A program made the position numbers and the translations under genes. 64,000 nucleotides of DNA, from positions 18,278 through 82,277 of the forward strand of contig NZ_FWWV01000013.1 in the NCBI RefSeq assembly GCF_900176075.1. Reading direction: 5' to 3'. Each line of letters begins with the position of its first letter. Positions within the stretch are counted from its first letter, which is position 1. The notes under the pieces were generated by a model. It made no database searches. It was not told the DNA's origin and saw only the letters and a program-made list of their open reading frames with translations. Source of the stretch: Pasteurella testudinis DSM 23072. Its GTDB lineage: Bacteria > Pseudomonadota > Gammaproteobacteria > Enterobacterales > Pasteurellaceae. Positions 50,068 to 59,474 of this stretch are shown in pieces.

Positions 50068-50840
50068 TTACACTTGCCAATACAACGGCATGACACCGCA
50101 CTTTTCCACTTGTAACGCCGGCGACAGTTGTTGTAATTGCCGGATAATCCGTTGTGTCACCTGCTCCGCTTGGGGTAAATAGTGCAGCACTTGCGGATCA
50201 TGCCGCTGAAAAAGCACAGCGTCCAACAAACGCTCGGCGTGCATGCCGTCACGACAAAAGTGCAACACGCCGGCCGCCTGAACGCTGTCATTACCGCACT
50301 TTTGTCCGTTCAAACCGCTCTCACCCCATTGATCAAACAATGTGCCGACCACGGTAGCCGCCACAAACGCCCGTCCTAACGCGCCGTCTTCTCCGCCCAA
50401 ACGACGGAACAGTGGATCTTGCGGAAAACCGCCGGCGGCCAAAAACAGCGCACGGCGAAAAACCGTATTGCCACCCACCGTCATTTGCAAAATCTGCCAA
50501 GCGTGCGCCAAATCCGCATGTTGCGCATAACGCAGCGGCAAATCAACCGCAATCAACGGCAGACGAACCATGCTGAGATAATTGAAGTTGGACAAGGCGA
50601 GTTGTGCGGCGGTCAGGGCTTCGTTTTGGTAAGCGTCATTTGCAGTGCCGATATCCGCCCCGATCGCGCCGCCAATTGTTGGATCAACTGCCAAGTGCGG
50701 TCTTGCGAACCATCGTCGATCAGATACAGACGGTGAACCGCACTTTGGTTCAGTACGCTGTCAACCGCTCTTTGCAGCGTCTTTTCGGCGTTATAGCAGG
50801 GAATCACCACGTCCAGCGGCAGCAAAGCGTTATCCGCCAT
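50068..50840 (-). pseudogene. Family 2 glycosyltransferase, broken by an internal deletion
   Basis: The first frame (50613-50840) gives a GT2 start: LPLDVVIPCYNAEKTLQRAVDSVLNQ and LYLIDDGSQDRTWQLI. It runs out of frame after ISALQ near 50640. The second frame (to 50068) continues NDAYQNEALTAAQLAL with a normal GT2 C-terminal half (VGGNTVFRRALFLAAGGF, GGEDGALGRAF). The block that should link them, including the RNxG and FLDADD region that binds metal and nucleotide sugar, is missing. I read this as a deletion of roughly 80-100 bp that also shifts the frame. It starts three bases after the small Cys-rich gene. Confidence 0.8.
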
Positions 50841-50843
50841 CGA

Positions 50844-51011
50844 TTATTCGCTATCTTTTTTATTTTGCTTTTCCGGCTCTGGATCTTGTTTGATGATCGG
50901 CACGCAACGGCGACAGCCGCCGCCTTTATCCACCCCAAGATCTTTGCAGAGTTGATCATATTGCTTTAATAGCTTTTTAAACCAGCCGGTTTTAGCTTGA
51001 GTCTGCATCAT
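50844..51011 (-). CDS. Small conserved Cys-containing protein (DUF5363-like)
   Basis: This 55-residue ORF, found by direct translation, begins MMQTQAKTGWFKKLLKQYD with AGAGGTGG before the ATG, includes CKDLGVDKGGGCRRCVP with three cysteines, and ends in a charged tail. The composition and place recall the short DUF5363 proteins of Pasteurellaceae. It overlaps nothing and is followed by the glycosyltransferase pseudogene. Function unknown. Confidence 0.7.
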   Translation of the reverse strand: MMQTQAKTGWFKKLLKQYDQLCKDLGVDKGGGCRRCVPIIKQDPEPEKQNKKDSE

Positions 51012-51040
51012 CACCACCTCTTACTTGAGATCAACGGCTA

Positions 51041-51532
51041 CTAATCTCTAAAATTATTAAACTGGAACGGCTGCCCCAATTCGGCGTTTTTAACCAATTG
51101 GATAACCGCCTGCAAATCGTCGCGCGACTTGCCGGTTACTCGCACTTGGTCGCCCTGAATTTGGGTTTGCACCTTGATTTTGGCGTCTTTCACCAATTTG
51201 GTGATTTTCTTCGCCATCTCGCTTTCAATCCCTTGCTTGATCTTCACTTCCTTGCTGTAAATCTTGCCGCTGTGCTCGAACTGCTCGTCAATATCCAACG
51301 AATTATGTTCGATACCGCGTTTAATCATCGCATTGCGTAAAATATCCAACAATTGTTCAACCTGAAAATCCGATTCGCTACTGACTTTGATTTTGACCTC
51401 TTTTTCATTCAGATCAATCGTCGCCTGCACATTTTTAAAATCCCAGCGATTGCTCAAATCACGGTTGGCATTTTCCACCGCATTGCGCACTTCATGCACG
51501 GTCACTTCGGATACAATATCAAAAGAAGGCAT
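51041..51532 (-). CDS. yajQ: YajQ family nucleotide-binding protein
   Basis: The 163-residue DUF520 protein starts [34 protein letters not shown] and ends [32 protein letters not shown], matching E. coli YajQ. Members bind nucleotides, in some species cyclic di-GMP. AAGGAG stands before the ATG. Confidence 0.96.
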   Translation of the reverse strand: MPSFDIVSEVTVHEVRNAVENANRDLSNRWDFKNVQATIDLNEKEVKIKVSSESDFQVEQLLDILRNAMIKRGIEHNSLDIDEQFEHSGKIYSKEVKIKQGIESEMAKKITKLVKDAKIKVQTQIQGDQVRVTGKSRDDLQAVIQLVKNAELGQPFQFNNFRD

Positions 51533-51585
51533 AATGTCTTTCTCCTTAATCTCAAATTTATGTTCAATTTTATGGTTTTTAATCT

Positions 51586-52539
51586 TTACAGCGCTTGCAA
51601 ACGTTGATTGGCTGCCAATAATAGCAAAAGTGCGGTTAAATCGGCATGATTCACCACCACCTGCGCCTGTTGCTGCACTTTCGGCTTGGCATGAAACGCT
51701 ATCCCCAAACCCGCCTCCGCCAACATCGGCAGATCATTCGCACCGTCGCCAATCGCAATGGTCTGTTGTTTGCTTAAACCAAATTGCTCACGCAAATGCT
51801 TGAGGGTTTGCGCTTTAAACTTGGCGTCAACCACCTGCCCGCTCACCTGTCCGCTCAAGACGCCGTCGATAATCTCCAGTTGGTTCGACACCGCGGCGTC
51901 CAGTTTTAAGGTTTGTTTTAAATGATCGGCAAAATAGGTAAAGCCGCCGGAAGCAATCGCCGTGCGCCAACCGTGCTGCTGCAATACTTGCAACAACCGC
52001 ACTAAACCGGGCATTAGCGGCAGTTCAGACCGCACTTGCTGCAAAATGCTTTCCGGTGCACCTTGCAATGTGCCGACCCGACGGCGCAGACTTTGTTCAA
52101 AATCCAGCTCGCCACGCATCGCCTGCTCGGTGATTGCCGACACCAGCTCACCGCTACCTGCCAGCTTGGCGATTTCGTCGATACATTCGATTTGAATCGC
52201 GGTCGAATCCATATCCATCACCAACAAACCGGCTTGCTGCAAGTGCGGTACGGCGCACAACGGTGCAATATCCAATGCCAGAGCGTGCGCCGATTTCAGC
52301 AAATCGTCACCATATCGTCCCTGCAAAATCACCGCGACATACGACTCCGACAACCAAGCATCGCAAAGGCGCAAGGCTTGCCCCGTTTGTGCGGCAAATG
52401 CCGATAAAACCGTTTTATCCAGTCCTTTGCCATATAACACAAACGGCTGCCTCTCAGTCGCAATCGCATGATTCGGATTCAGTTCGGTCGGCAGCTGCGG
52501 CCAAAAATCGATAATAGTGTTGAGAGCCTGTTGTGACAT
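51586..52539 (-). CDS. serB: Phosphoserine phosphatase
   Basis: SerB makes serine from phosphoserine. The start is the ATG at 52539 (GGAACG upstream), giving 317 residues, usual in Pasteurellaceae. HAD motifs: [14 protein letters not shown] (Asp 109, Asp 111), [15 protein letters not shown] and [24 protein letters not shown]. Divergent from smp, as in E. coli. Confidence 0.96.
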   Translation of the reverse strand: MSQQALNTIIDFWPQLPTELNPNHAIATERQPFVLYGKGLDKTVLSAFAAQTGQALRLCDAWLSESYVAVILQGRYGDDLLKSAHALALDIAPLCAVPHLQQAGLLVMDMDSTAIQIECIDEIAKLAGSGELVSAITEQAMRGELDFEQSLRRRVGTLQGAPESILQQVRSELPLMPGLVRLLQVLQQHGWRTAIASGGFTYFADHLKQTLKLDAAVSNQLEIIDGVLSGQVSGQVVDAKFKAQTLKHLREQFGLSKQQTIAIGDGANDLPMLAEAGLGIAFHAKPKVQQQAQVVVNHADLTALLLLLAANQRLQAL

Positions 52540-52640
52540 AATCGTTCCAACTTGTTTAAATATGCTATAATTCGCCGTTATGAATAAGTCTGCAGACCTT
52601 AGCATAATTTCGTGCATTTGAACATTTATAAGAGGCGACG

Positions 52641-53330
52641 TTGGTCTATTTAAACAAAGAAAAAATCATCAAATCCGTGCTGTTACTGACGATTATTTTG
52701 TGCTGCGCGGCGATTATGAGCGTGATTCTGTACGGCGTAAACCAGTTTAAAGTCGGTTCGCAGCTTGCCAGTGTCAATCAGGTTTCTTATCTGTCGCATA
52801 CGCTGGTGCGGCAACAGGCGAATTTGATGTCAGTGTTGTTGGTCAATAATGCCAAGCAGGAAAGTTTAAGCGAAAGTCTGGATCAATTCCGCCTGCAAGA
52901 ATTTGTACTCGATGCAACGGTGTATTCGGCGCAAGGCACCATTTTGGCGCAAAGCAGCAACCAATTCAATTTCCGCAACCGCATTGGCTTGGACAACCCA
53001 GACCGTGAACAAACCGCCGCCACCCAGCAAATCGTCGAACCCATCTATTCATCGGCACGCGGTCTGCTCGGCTACCTGCGCGTCACCTTCGACACCCAAT
53101 ACGGCCAAACGACGCAAGCCAAAATCAACGCCCTGTTCCACCATTTATACGGCGAACTGATCATTGTTTTCCTGTGCGGCGTGGTGTTTGCCAGTAGTAT
53201 CCACTATTTCTTGCGCAGACGGCGTAAAATTGTTTTGCTGCATAAAGAGGAGAAAAGTGCGGTCAACAACAATCGGCACGCCAATGCGGCACGGCGTTTT
53301 CATTCCCAAAGACGGCGCTTTAGCCGTTAA
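52641..53330 (+). CDS. smp: Membrane protein Smp (AhpA/YtjB family)
   Basis: The 229-residue protein has an N-terminal helix (SVLLLTIILCCAAIMSVILYG), a periplasmic domain with LSHTLVRQQANLMSVLL and a second helix near residue 175, followed by a basic cytoplasmic tail. The family sits next to serB in many gammaproteobacteria; function is unclear. The start is a TTG at 52641 with AGAGG upstream. Confidence 0.88.
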   Translation: MVYLNKEKIIKSVLLLTIILCCAAIMSVILYGVNQFKVGSQLASVNQVSYLSHTLVRQQANLMSVLLVNNAKQESLSESLDQFRLQEFVLDATVYSAQGTILAQSSNQFNFRNRIGLDNPDREQTAATQQIVEPIYSSARGLLGYLRVTFDTQYGQTTQAKINALFHHLYGELIIVFLCGVVFASSIHYFLRRRRKIVLLHKEEKSAVNNNRHANAARRFHSQRRRFSR

Positions 53331-53348
53331 CCCGAATTAAAGGCCATA

Positions 53349-53376
53349 AAAAACCGCACTTTTAAAGTGCGGTTTT
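53349..53376. terminator. Uptake-signal inverted pair between smp and rpsT
   Basis: AAAACCGCACTTT and AAAGTGCGGTTTT (around 53350-53375) form a long stem, between convergent genes with A/T tracts on both sides. Confidence 0.88.
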
Positions 53377-53407
53377 CAGTTTAAAACGTTTTCAACGACA
53401 AACGGAA

Positions 53408-53674
53408 TTATGCTGCCAACTTTTTGATTTGTGCAGATAATTTAGATTTGTGGTTAGCCGCTTTGTTTGCGTGGATTAAGCCTTTAGAAGCCATTCTGTC
53501 CACCACTTTTTGCATTTCGACGAATGCGGTTTCGGCTGTGGATTTGTCACCGCTCGCTACGGCTGCGTATACTTTTTTGATGTAAGTACGCATCATAGAA
53601 CGTTGACTTGCATTGTGCTGACGGCGTTTTTCAGATTGAATCGCACGTTTTTTCGCTGACTTGATATTAGCCAA
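53408..53674 (-). CDS. rpsT: 30S ribosomal protein S20, UUG start
   Basis: The 88-residue basic protein [19 protein letters not shown]... binds 16S rRNA early in 30S assembly. I place the start at the TTG at 53672-53674, with GGGAG seven bases upstream; this gives the universal MANIKSA start. E. coli rpsT also starts with UUG, which takes part in its autoregulation. Length is normal. Confidence 0.96.
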   Translation of the reverse strand: MANIKSAKKRAIQSEKRRQHNASQRSMMRTYIKKVYAAVASGDKSTAETAFVEMQKVVDRMASKGLIHANKAANHKSKLSAQIKKLAA

Positions 53675-54046
53675 GGTCAAACTCCCAAAAATTTCTGTAA
53701 AAAATGGACATAAAAATAAAGGCGTAGAATATGCCTGTTTTCTATGCGTTTGTCAATATGCGTTTGCCAAATAGTAATATGCACTTTGTTCGTTATCGCC
53801 GTGTATTGCCGCAACAAGACACGATTTAGGGTTGTAGCCACAGCGAAAACAGGGTTCGGACAAAAGAGCCACTTTCGTCATCATTCCCGACTTCGCACGC
53901 TCTACCTAACACGTTATTTCACACATAGGGGCGCAATTTTAGCAGTTTTTTTATGTGGAATATAGCTAAAAAACAAATTTTCTATACAATTAGCCCAATC
54001 ATTCGACGTAAGTCATTCAACTTATTCTGCCATCAGAGAGCCTGTT
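53675..54046. other. 372-bp gap between rpsT and murJ
   Basis: It must hold the divergent rpsT and murJ promoters. The open frames in it do not resemble proteins, and no clear stem-loop or repeat is visible. Confidence 0.6.
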
Positions 54047-55621
54047 TTGAGTAAACCGTTATTAAAATCCGGCATTATCGTCAGCGGTATGACCCTGCTT
54101 TCGCGCATTTTGGGCTTGATCCGTGACGTGGTGATCGCCAATTTGCTCGGTGCCGGCGCGGCCGCCGATATTTTCCTGTTCGCCAACCGTATCCCCAATT
54201 TCTTACGCCGACTGTTTGCCGAGGGGGCGTTTTCGCAGGCGTTTATTCCGGTGCTGGCGGAATACCGCAAAGAAGGCGATTTAAGCCGAACGCAGGAATT
54301 TGTCGCCAAAGTGAATGGCACACTCGGCGGCTTGGTGGCGATTGTCACCGTTGTTGCGATGGTCGGTTCGCCGGTAATTGCGGCGATTTTCGGTACCGGC
54401 TGGTTTATGGATTGGCTCAACGACGGTCCTGACGCTTACAAATATGAACAAGCCTCGCTGCTGTTGAAAATCACCTTTCCTTATTTGTGGTTTATCACCT
54501 TGGTGGCGCTGTCGGGGGCGATTTTAAACACGCTTGGTAAATTCGGCGTGATGGCGTTTTCACCGGTGCTGCTGAATATCGCGATGATTGCGACCGCACT
54601 TTTCTTGGCGCCGCGCATGGAAAGCCCGGATATGGCGCTGGCGATCGGGATTTTCCTCGGTGGTTTGTTGCAATTTTTATTCCAGATTCCGTTTTTAAAA
54701 CAAGCCAAAATGCTGGTCAAACCGAAATGGGCGTGGAACGATCCGGGCGTGAAAAAAATCCGCACCTTGATGATTCCGGCGCTGTTCGGGGTGTCGGTCA
54801 GCCAAATCAATCTGTTGTTGGACACCTTTATCGCCAGTTTCCTGATGACCGGTTCGATCAGCTGGCTGTATTATTCCGACCGCCTGCTGGAATTTCCGCT
54901 CGGGCTGTTCGGCATTGCGATTTCCACCGTGATCCTGCCGACTCTCGCCCGCCACCATGTCAACCGTGATCAAGCCAATCCGGACCATGTGGTCAGCCAA
55001 GCGTTCCGCAACACCATGGATTGGGGCGTGCGCATGATTTTGCTGTTGGGTATGCCGGCGGCTGTCGGCATTGCAGTGTTGGCACAGCCGATGCTGATGG
55101 TGCTGTTTATGCGCGGCAGTTTTCTGCTGTCCGATGTAGTCGCCGCCTCTTATTCGCTATGGGCGTTCACCAGTGCACTGCTGAGTTATATGCTGATCAA
55201 AATCCTCGCCAACGGCTACTACGCACGGCAAGACACCAAAACGCCGGTGCGCTACGGCATTATCGCCATGGTGAGCAACATGGGCTTTAACCTGCTGGCG
55301 ATTCCGTTTGGTTATGTCGGCTTGGCGATTGCCTCGGCGATGTCCTCCACCCTCAATGCCTATCTGCTCTACCACGGACTTGCCAAAGCCGGCGTGTATC
55401 AATTTAGCCAAACCACCCTGCTGTTCGCCTTGCGCTTATTGGCGGCGGCTATCGGCATGGGCGCTTTTATTTTTTACTATTCGCCGACGTTGACGCAGTG
55501 GGCGGCGATGGCTTTTTTCGAGCGGGTGCATTGGTTAAGCTGGTTGATTGTCGGTGCTGTGTTGTCTTATTTTATCTTGCTGGCATTATTCGGTGTGCGT
55601 AAACAACATTTCCGTCACTAA
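54047..55621 (+). CDS. murJ: Lipid II flippase MurJ
   Basis: MurJ moves lipid II across the inner membrane. The 524-residue protein has about 14 hydrophobic segments and SGMTLLSRILGLIRDVVIANLLGAG near residue 9, RIPNFLRRLFAEGAFSQAFIPVLAEY near 46 and LPTLARH. The start is a TTG at 54047; no ATG in the early part of the frame fits. An uptake signal lies inside it near 54595. Confidence 0.95.
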   Translation: MSKPLLKSGIIVSGMTLLSRILGLIRDVVIANLLGAGAAADIFLFANRIPNFLRRLFAEGAFSQAFIPVLAEYRKEGDLSRTQEFVAKVNGTLGGLVAIVTVVAMVGSPVIAAIFGTGWFMDWLNDGPDAYKYEQASLLLKITFPYLWFITLVALSGAILNTLGKFGVMAFSPVLLNIAMIATALFLAPRMESPDMALAIGIFLGGLLQFLFQIPFLKQAKMLVKPKWAWNDPGVKKIRTLMIPALFGVSVSQINLLLDTFIASFLMTGSISWLYYSDRLLEFPLGLFGIAISTVILPTLARHHVNRDQANPDHVVSQAFRNTMDWGVRMILLLGMPAAVGIAVLAQPMLMVLFMRGSFLLSDVVAASYSLWAFTSALLSYMLIKILANGYYARQDTKTPVRYGIIAMVSNMGFNLLAIPFGYVGLAIASAMSSTLNAYLLYHGLAKAGVYQFSQTTLLFALRLLAAAIGMGAFIFYYSPTLTQWAAMAFFERVHWLSWLIVGAVLSYFILLALFGVRKQHFRH

Positions 55622-55668
55622 TATGTTATTATCTTGCTCAATTTTTCAGAAGAACTGACGATAACGCT

Positions 55669-56604
55669 ATGCAATTGATTCGAGGCATTTACAACCTTCC
55701 TGCGTTTAACAACGGCTGCGCCCTGACAATCGGCAACTTTGACGGTTGCCATTTAGGTCATCAACACATTCTCGCCCACCTGAAACAAAAGGCGCAACAA
55801 CTGGGCTTGCCGACGGTGGTGATGCTGTTTGAACCGCAACCGAATGAGTTTTTTGCTTCGCACAATGCTCCGGCACGTTTAATGCGCCTGCGTGATAAGC
55901 TGGTATTTTTACGCCAAGCCGCCATCGATTATGTGCTGTGTATCCGTTTTAACCGCACTTTTGCCAACCTGTCCGCCGAGCGTTTTATTCAGGATTATTT
56001 AGTCGATAAATTACAAGTCAAATTTCTCAGTATCGGCGATGATTTTCAGTTTGGCGCACAGCGGCAAGGCAATTTTCAAACGCTGTTACACGCAGGCGAA
56101 CAGTTCGGTTTCACGGTCGAAAACAACGACAGCTTTTCTCTGCAACAGCAACGGATCAGCAGCACCCTGATTCGCCAAGCGCTGGCACAAGACAATCTCA
56201 AACTCGCCGAAAACATGCTCGGCAAACCTTACAGCATTCGCGGTCGGGTGGCACACGGCAACAAACTGGGACGCACCATCGGTTTCCCCACCGCCAATAT
56301 TCACCTGCACCGCCAAGTCAACCCGATTCAAGGGGTCTATGCGGTGGAGATTGCCGACAAGTGCGGTCGGCGTTATCAAGGGGTTGCCAACATCGGCAAC
56401 CGCCCGACCGTAGACGGCGGCACGCGCCCGTTATTGGAAGTGCATCTTTTTGATTTTCAACAAGATTTATACGGGAAAGCCCTTGAGGTGATCCTACGCC
56501 ATAAAATCCGTAACGAAATCAAATTTGCCGATTTTGCACAGTTAAAACAACAAATTGCCAACGATGTGCAAACTGCGAAAGATTTTTTCAAATTGAACGT
56601 TTAA
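55669..56604 (+). CDS. ribF: Bifunctional riboflavin kinase / FAD synthetase
   Basis: RibF converts riboflavin to FMN and FAD. The 311-residue protein has an N-terminal FAD synthetase domain (LTIGNFDGCHLGHQHIL near residue 20, ISSTLIRQAL) and a C-terminal riboflavin kinase domain (GRVAHGNKLGRTIGFPTANI near 192, GVYAVEI, ANIGNRPTVDGG). Its 3' end has been copied into the gaps of the downstream sel1 genes. Confidence 0.97.
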   Translation: MQLIRGIYNLPAFNNGCALTIGNFDGCHLGHQHILAHLKQKAQQLGLPTVVMLFEPQPNEFFASHNAPARLMRLRDKLVFLRQAAIDYVLCIRFNRTFANLSAERFIQDYLVDKLQVKFLSIGDDFQFGAQRQGNFQTLLHAGEQFGFTVENNDSFSLQQQRISSTLIRQALAQDNLKLAENMLGKPYSIRGRVAHGNKLGRTIGFPTANIHLHRQVNPIQGVYAVEIADKCGRRYQGVANIGNRPTVDGGTRPLLEVHLFDFQQDLYGKALEVILRHKIRNEIKFADFAQLKQQIANDVQTAKDFFKLNV

Positions 56605-56621
56605 TCTTGAATGAGGAATTT

Positions 56622-57317
56622 ATGCTGAAATACTTTTATACCGCACTTTTGACTTTATGCTTAAGTTTACCGTTAAGCGCACAAGCGGAATCATTTGAAC
56701 AATTGCAAGCCCAAGCAGAACAAGGCGATGCCGATGCACAATATAATTTAGGTGTACTGTATGCTAATGGACAAGGGGTTAAGCAGGATTCTCACCAAGC
56801 CGCACAATGGTATCAAAAAGCTGCAAATCAGGAAAATAGCGATGCACAATATAATTTAGCTTTACTGTATGCTAATGGACGAGGAGTTAAACAAGATTAC
56901 CAACAAGCCATGCAGTGGTATCAAAAAGCCGCTGAACAAGGCAATTTCAGGGCACAATATAATTTAGGGTGGATATATGAGAACGGAAAAGGCGTTCAAC
57001 AAGATTATCGCCAAGCCTCGCAATGGTATCAAAAAGCCGCAAATAACGGTCATACCGATGCACAATTTAATTTAGCTTTACTGTATGCTAATGGACAAGG
57101 AGTTAAGCAGGATTATCACCAAGCCGCACAATGGTATCAAAAAGCCGCAAATAACGGTGATGCCGGTGCACAAAATAATTTAGGTGTCATGTATACGGAA
57201 GGAACAGGCGTAAAACAAAACGTTCAGCTCGCAAAATCTTGGTTTGGCAAAGCCTGTGATAACGGCGATCAACTTGGTTGTGATAATTATCGTAAACTCA
57301 ATAAGCAAGGTGATTAA
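56622..57317 (+). CDS. Sel1-repeat protein 1
   Basis: The 231-residue precursor (ATG 56622, GAGGA upstream) has a signal peptide ending SAQA|ES and about five Sel1 repeats of 36 residues with the AQYNLGxxYxNGxGVxQDYxQAxxWYxKAA pattern. The C-terminus has SWFGKACDNGDQLGCDNYRKL with two cysteines, shared by all three paralogues and likely to form a disulfide. Sel1 proteins act as protein-protein scaffolds, here in the periplasm or outside. First of three tandem paralogues inserted between ribF and ileS. Confidence 0.88.
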   Translation: MLKYFYTALLTLCLSLPLSAQAESFEQLQAQAEQGDADAQYNLGVLYANGQGVKQDSHQAAQWYQKAANQENSDAQYNLALLYANGRGVKQDYQQAMQWYQKAAEQGNFRAQYNLGWIYENGKGVQQDYRQASQWYQKAANNGHTDAQFNLALLYANGQGVKQDYHQAAQWYQKAANNGDAGAQNNLGVMYTEGTGVKQNVQLAKSWFGKACDNGDQLGCDNYRKLNKQGD

Positions 57318-57420
57318 AGATCAAAGTGCGGTCGATGCCATCAAGTTGCCAGCATCAGCAACCGTCCCACGATAGACCGCGCATCTTCAAATTAAACGTT
57401 TAATCTTGAATGAGGAGTTT
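57318..57420 (+). pseudogene. Decayed ribF 3' fragment between sel1 copies 1 and 2
   Basis: From the uptake signal at 57323 the sequence follows ribF around 56359-56420 with scattered mismatches and one 3-bp gap, then jumps to the last bases of ribF plus the sel1 upstream region (…CGTTTAATCTTGAATGAGGA). The part in between is deleted. Confidence 0.8.
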
Positions 57421-58110
57421 ATGTATAAACGGATCACCGCACTTTTGGCTTTATGCTTAAGTTTGCCATTAGTTGCGCAAGCGGAATCATTGGCACAGCT
57501 GCAAACCCGCGCAGAGCAAGGCGATATCGATGCGCAATATAATTTAGGCGTTATCTACAGCACCGGTGAAGGCGTTACACAAAATTACCAGCAAGCCGCA
57601 ATATGGTATCAAAAAGCAGCCGAGCAAGGTCATGCTTATGCACAAAATAATTTAGGTTTTATGTATAACCATGGACAAGGGGTAAAACGAGATGATCACC
57701 AAGCCGTTAAGTGGTATCTAAAAGCAGTGGCACAAGGCGACGTTATCGCACAATATAATTTAGGCGTTATCTATGAGCAATCTGAAGTGATACAAGATTA
57801 TCAGGAAGCCGTTAAGTGGTATCAGGAAGCGGCAGCACAGGGGCATTCTTCAGCCCAATATAATTTGGGCATCATGTATGATGATGGGCGGGGAGTGAAA
57901 CAGGATTACCAACAAGCCCTACAGTGGTATCAAAAAGCAGCGGCGCAAGGCAATCCAAAGGCACAAAATAATTTGGGTGTTCTCTATAGTAACGGGCAAG
58001 GGGTGAAACAAGATTTTATTAAAGCAAAACAGTGGTATGCCAAAGCCTGCGGCAACGGTGATCAAAGCGGCTGTGATAACTATCGCACACTGCGCAAACA
58101 AGGTTATTGA
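57421..58110 (+). CDS. Sel1-repeat protein 2
   Basis: The 229-residue precursor (ATG 57421, GAGGAG upstream) starts with signal peptide MYKRITALLALCLSLPLVAQA and has about five Sel1 repeats, ending QWYAKACGNGDQSGCDNYRTL with the paired cysteines. It is a tandem paralogue of the genes on both sides; its N-terminus is closer to copy 3 than to copy 1. Confidence 0.88.
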   Translation: MYKRITALLALCLSLPLVAQAESLAQLQTRAEQGDIDAQYNLGVIYSTGEGVTQNYQQAAIWYQKAAEQGHAYAQNNLGFMYNHGQGVKRDDHQAVKWYLKAVAQGDVIAQYNLGVIYEQSEVIQDYQEAVKWYQEAAAQGHSSAQYNLGIMYDDGRGVKQDYQQALQWYQKAAAQGNPKAQNNLGVLYSNGQGVKQDFIKAKQWYAKACGNGDQSGCDNYRTLRKQGY

Positions 58111-58212
58111 GATCAAAGTGCGGTCGACGCCATCAAGTTGCTAACATCAGCAACCGCCCCACACTAAACGGCGAATCTTCACATCAAACGCTTAATCTTA
58201 AATGAGGAATTT
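58111..58212 (+). pseudogene. Decayed ribF 3' fragment between sel1 copies 2 and 3
   Basis: A second copy of the same ribF remnant: about 58 bases from 58117 align with ribF 56359-56420 at roughly 84% identity with the same 3-bp gap, followed by the ribF-end/sel1-upstream segment. Sharing of the gap with the first remnant shows a single ancestral event. Confidence 0.8.
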
Positions 58213-59334
58213 ATGTATAAACTGATCACCGCACTTTTGGCTTTATGCTTAAGTTTGCCGTTAGTTGCGCAAGCGGAATCATTGGCACAGCTGCAAGCCC
58301 GCGCAGAGCAAGGCGATGCGCAAGCCCAATTTGAGCTGGGCGATCACTATTTTCTGTCTGACGGCGGCACAGAGAGTGATCGGCAAGCGGTCATATGGTT
58401 TAAAAAAGCTGCCGAGCAAAACTTCGCCGAGGCGCAATATGCGCTTGGGCAGCTGTTGCGTGACGGTATCGGTGTTACACAGGATTATTCACAGGCGCAG
58501 TATTGGTTGCAACAAGCGGCTGAGCAAAACCATGCCAAAGCGCAATTTGACCTCGCCTACCTGTACCTGAAAGTTAAACAAGATTATGCACTCGCCGCAC
58601 AGTGGCTGCAAAAAGCCGCCGAACAAAATCTGGCTGAAGCGCAATATGCGCTCGCCGTGTTATACCGAGAAGGCGAAGGCGTTAAACAGGACTACTCGCT
58701 TGCGCTGCAATGGATGCAAAAAGCGGCGGAACAAGGCGACGCCAAATCACAGTATAACCTCGCCTCACTGTACAGCGATGCACAAGCAATGACCCCGAAT
58801 TATCCGCAAGCGCTGTACTGGTATCACAAAGCTGCTGCGCAAGATTTCACCCTGGCACAATATAACCTCGGCGTGCTGTACCGTGACGGGAAGGCAGGAA
58901 ATCCGGATTATCAGCAAGCGCGGCAATGGTTTCAAAAAGCCGCGGATAAGGAATTTACCTTGGCGCAATTTAATCTTGGTTTGCTGTACTATGACGGGCA
59001 AGGGGTCGCACAAGATTATGCGCAAGCACTACGTTGGTTTCAAAAAGCGGCGGATCAAGGCTACCCGGCGGCGCAATATAATCTCGGACTGATGTACCGC
59101 GCCGGACAAGGCGTGAAAGCCGATTATGCACAAGCCGTGCACTGGCTGCAAAAAGCCGCCGAGCAAAATAGTCCGCCGGCACAAAACAGTCTGGGCGTGA
59201 TGTATAGCGAGGGGCTCGGCGTGACCCAGGATTTCAAACAAGCCGAAATCTGGTACCGCAAAGCCTGCGATAACCAAAACCAACCCGGCTGTAATAATTA
59301 TCGTAAACTCATGCAGATGATGAAGAAAGAGTGA
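58213..59334 (+). CDS. Sel1-repeat protein 3 (extended)
   Basis: The largest paralogue, 373 residues: signal peptide MYKLITALLALCLSLPLVAQA, then about eight or nine Sel1 repeats and the common C-terminus IWYRKACDNQNQPGCNNYRKL. Repeats here are more diverged and richer in Ala and Gln than in copies 1 and 2. GAGGA precedes the ATG. An inverted uptake-signal pair follows the stop. Confidence 0.88.
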   Translation: MYKLITALLALCLSLPLVAQAESLAQLQARAEQGDAQAQFELGDHYFLSDGGTESDRQAVIWFKKAAEQNFAEAQYALGQLLRDGIGVTQDYSQAQYWLQQAAEQNHAKAQFDLAYLYLKVKQDYALAAQWLQKAAEQNLAEAQYALAVLYREGEGVKQDYSLALQWMQKAAEQGDAKSQYNLASLYSDAQAMTPNYPQALYWYHKAAAQDFTLAQYNLGVLYRDGKAGNPDYQQARQWFQKAADKEFTLAQFNLGLLYYDGQGVAQDYAQALRWFQKAADQGYPAAQYNLGLMYRAGQGVKADYAQAVHWLQKAAEQNSPPAQNSLGVMYSEGLGVTQDFKQAEIWYRKACDNQNQPGCNNYRKLMQMMKKE

Positions 59335-59338
59335 GTTG

Positions 59339-59363
59339 AAGTGCGGTTGCAAAACCGCACTTT
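59339..59363 (+). terminator. Uptake-signal inverted pair after sel1 copy 3
   Basis: AAGTGCGGTT (59339-59348) and AACCGCACTT (59353-59362) form a ten-base-pair stem just after the stop; the T-tract is short, so termination may be partial. Confidence 0.6.
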
Positions 59364-59474
59364 GGGTTTTGATCCCTACTTTTTTTCTCGAATGACTTAT
59401 CCAAAAACTGTCGAAACTTAACCGCACTTTGCGTATAATGTGGCGATTATTTGCTTAAAAACATGGAATACACA

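Noticed and set aside
53744..53965. A 73-codon frame between rpsT and murJ
   Set aside because: Cys/Arg-rich composition with no ribosome site or domain; most likely non-coding.
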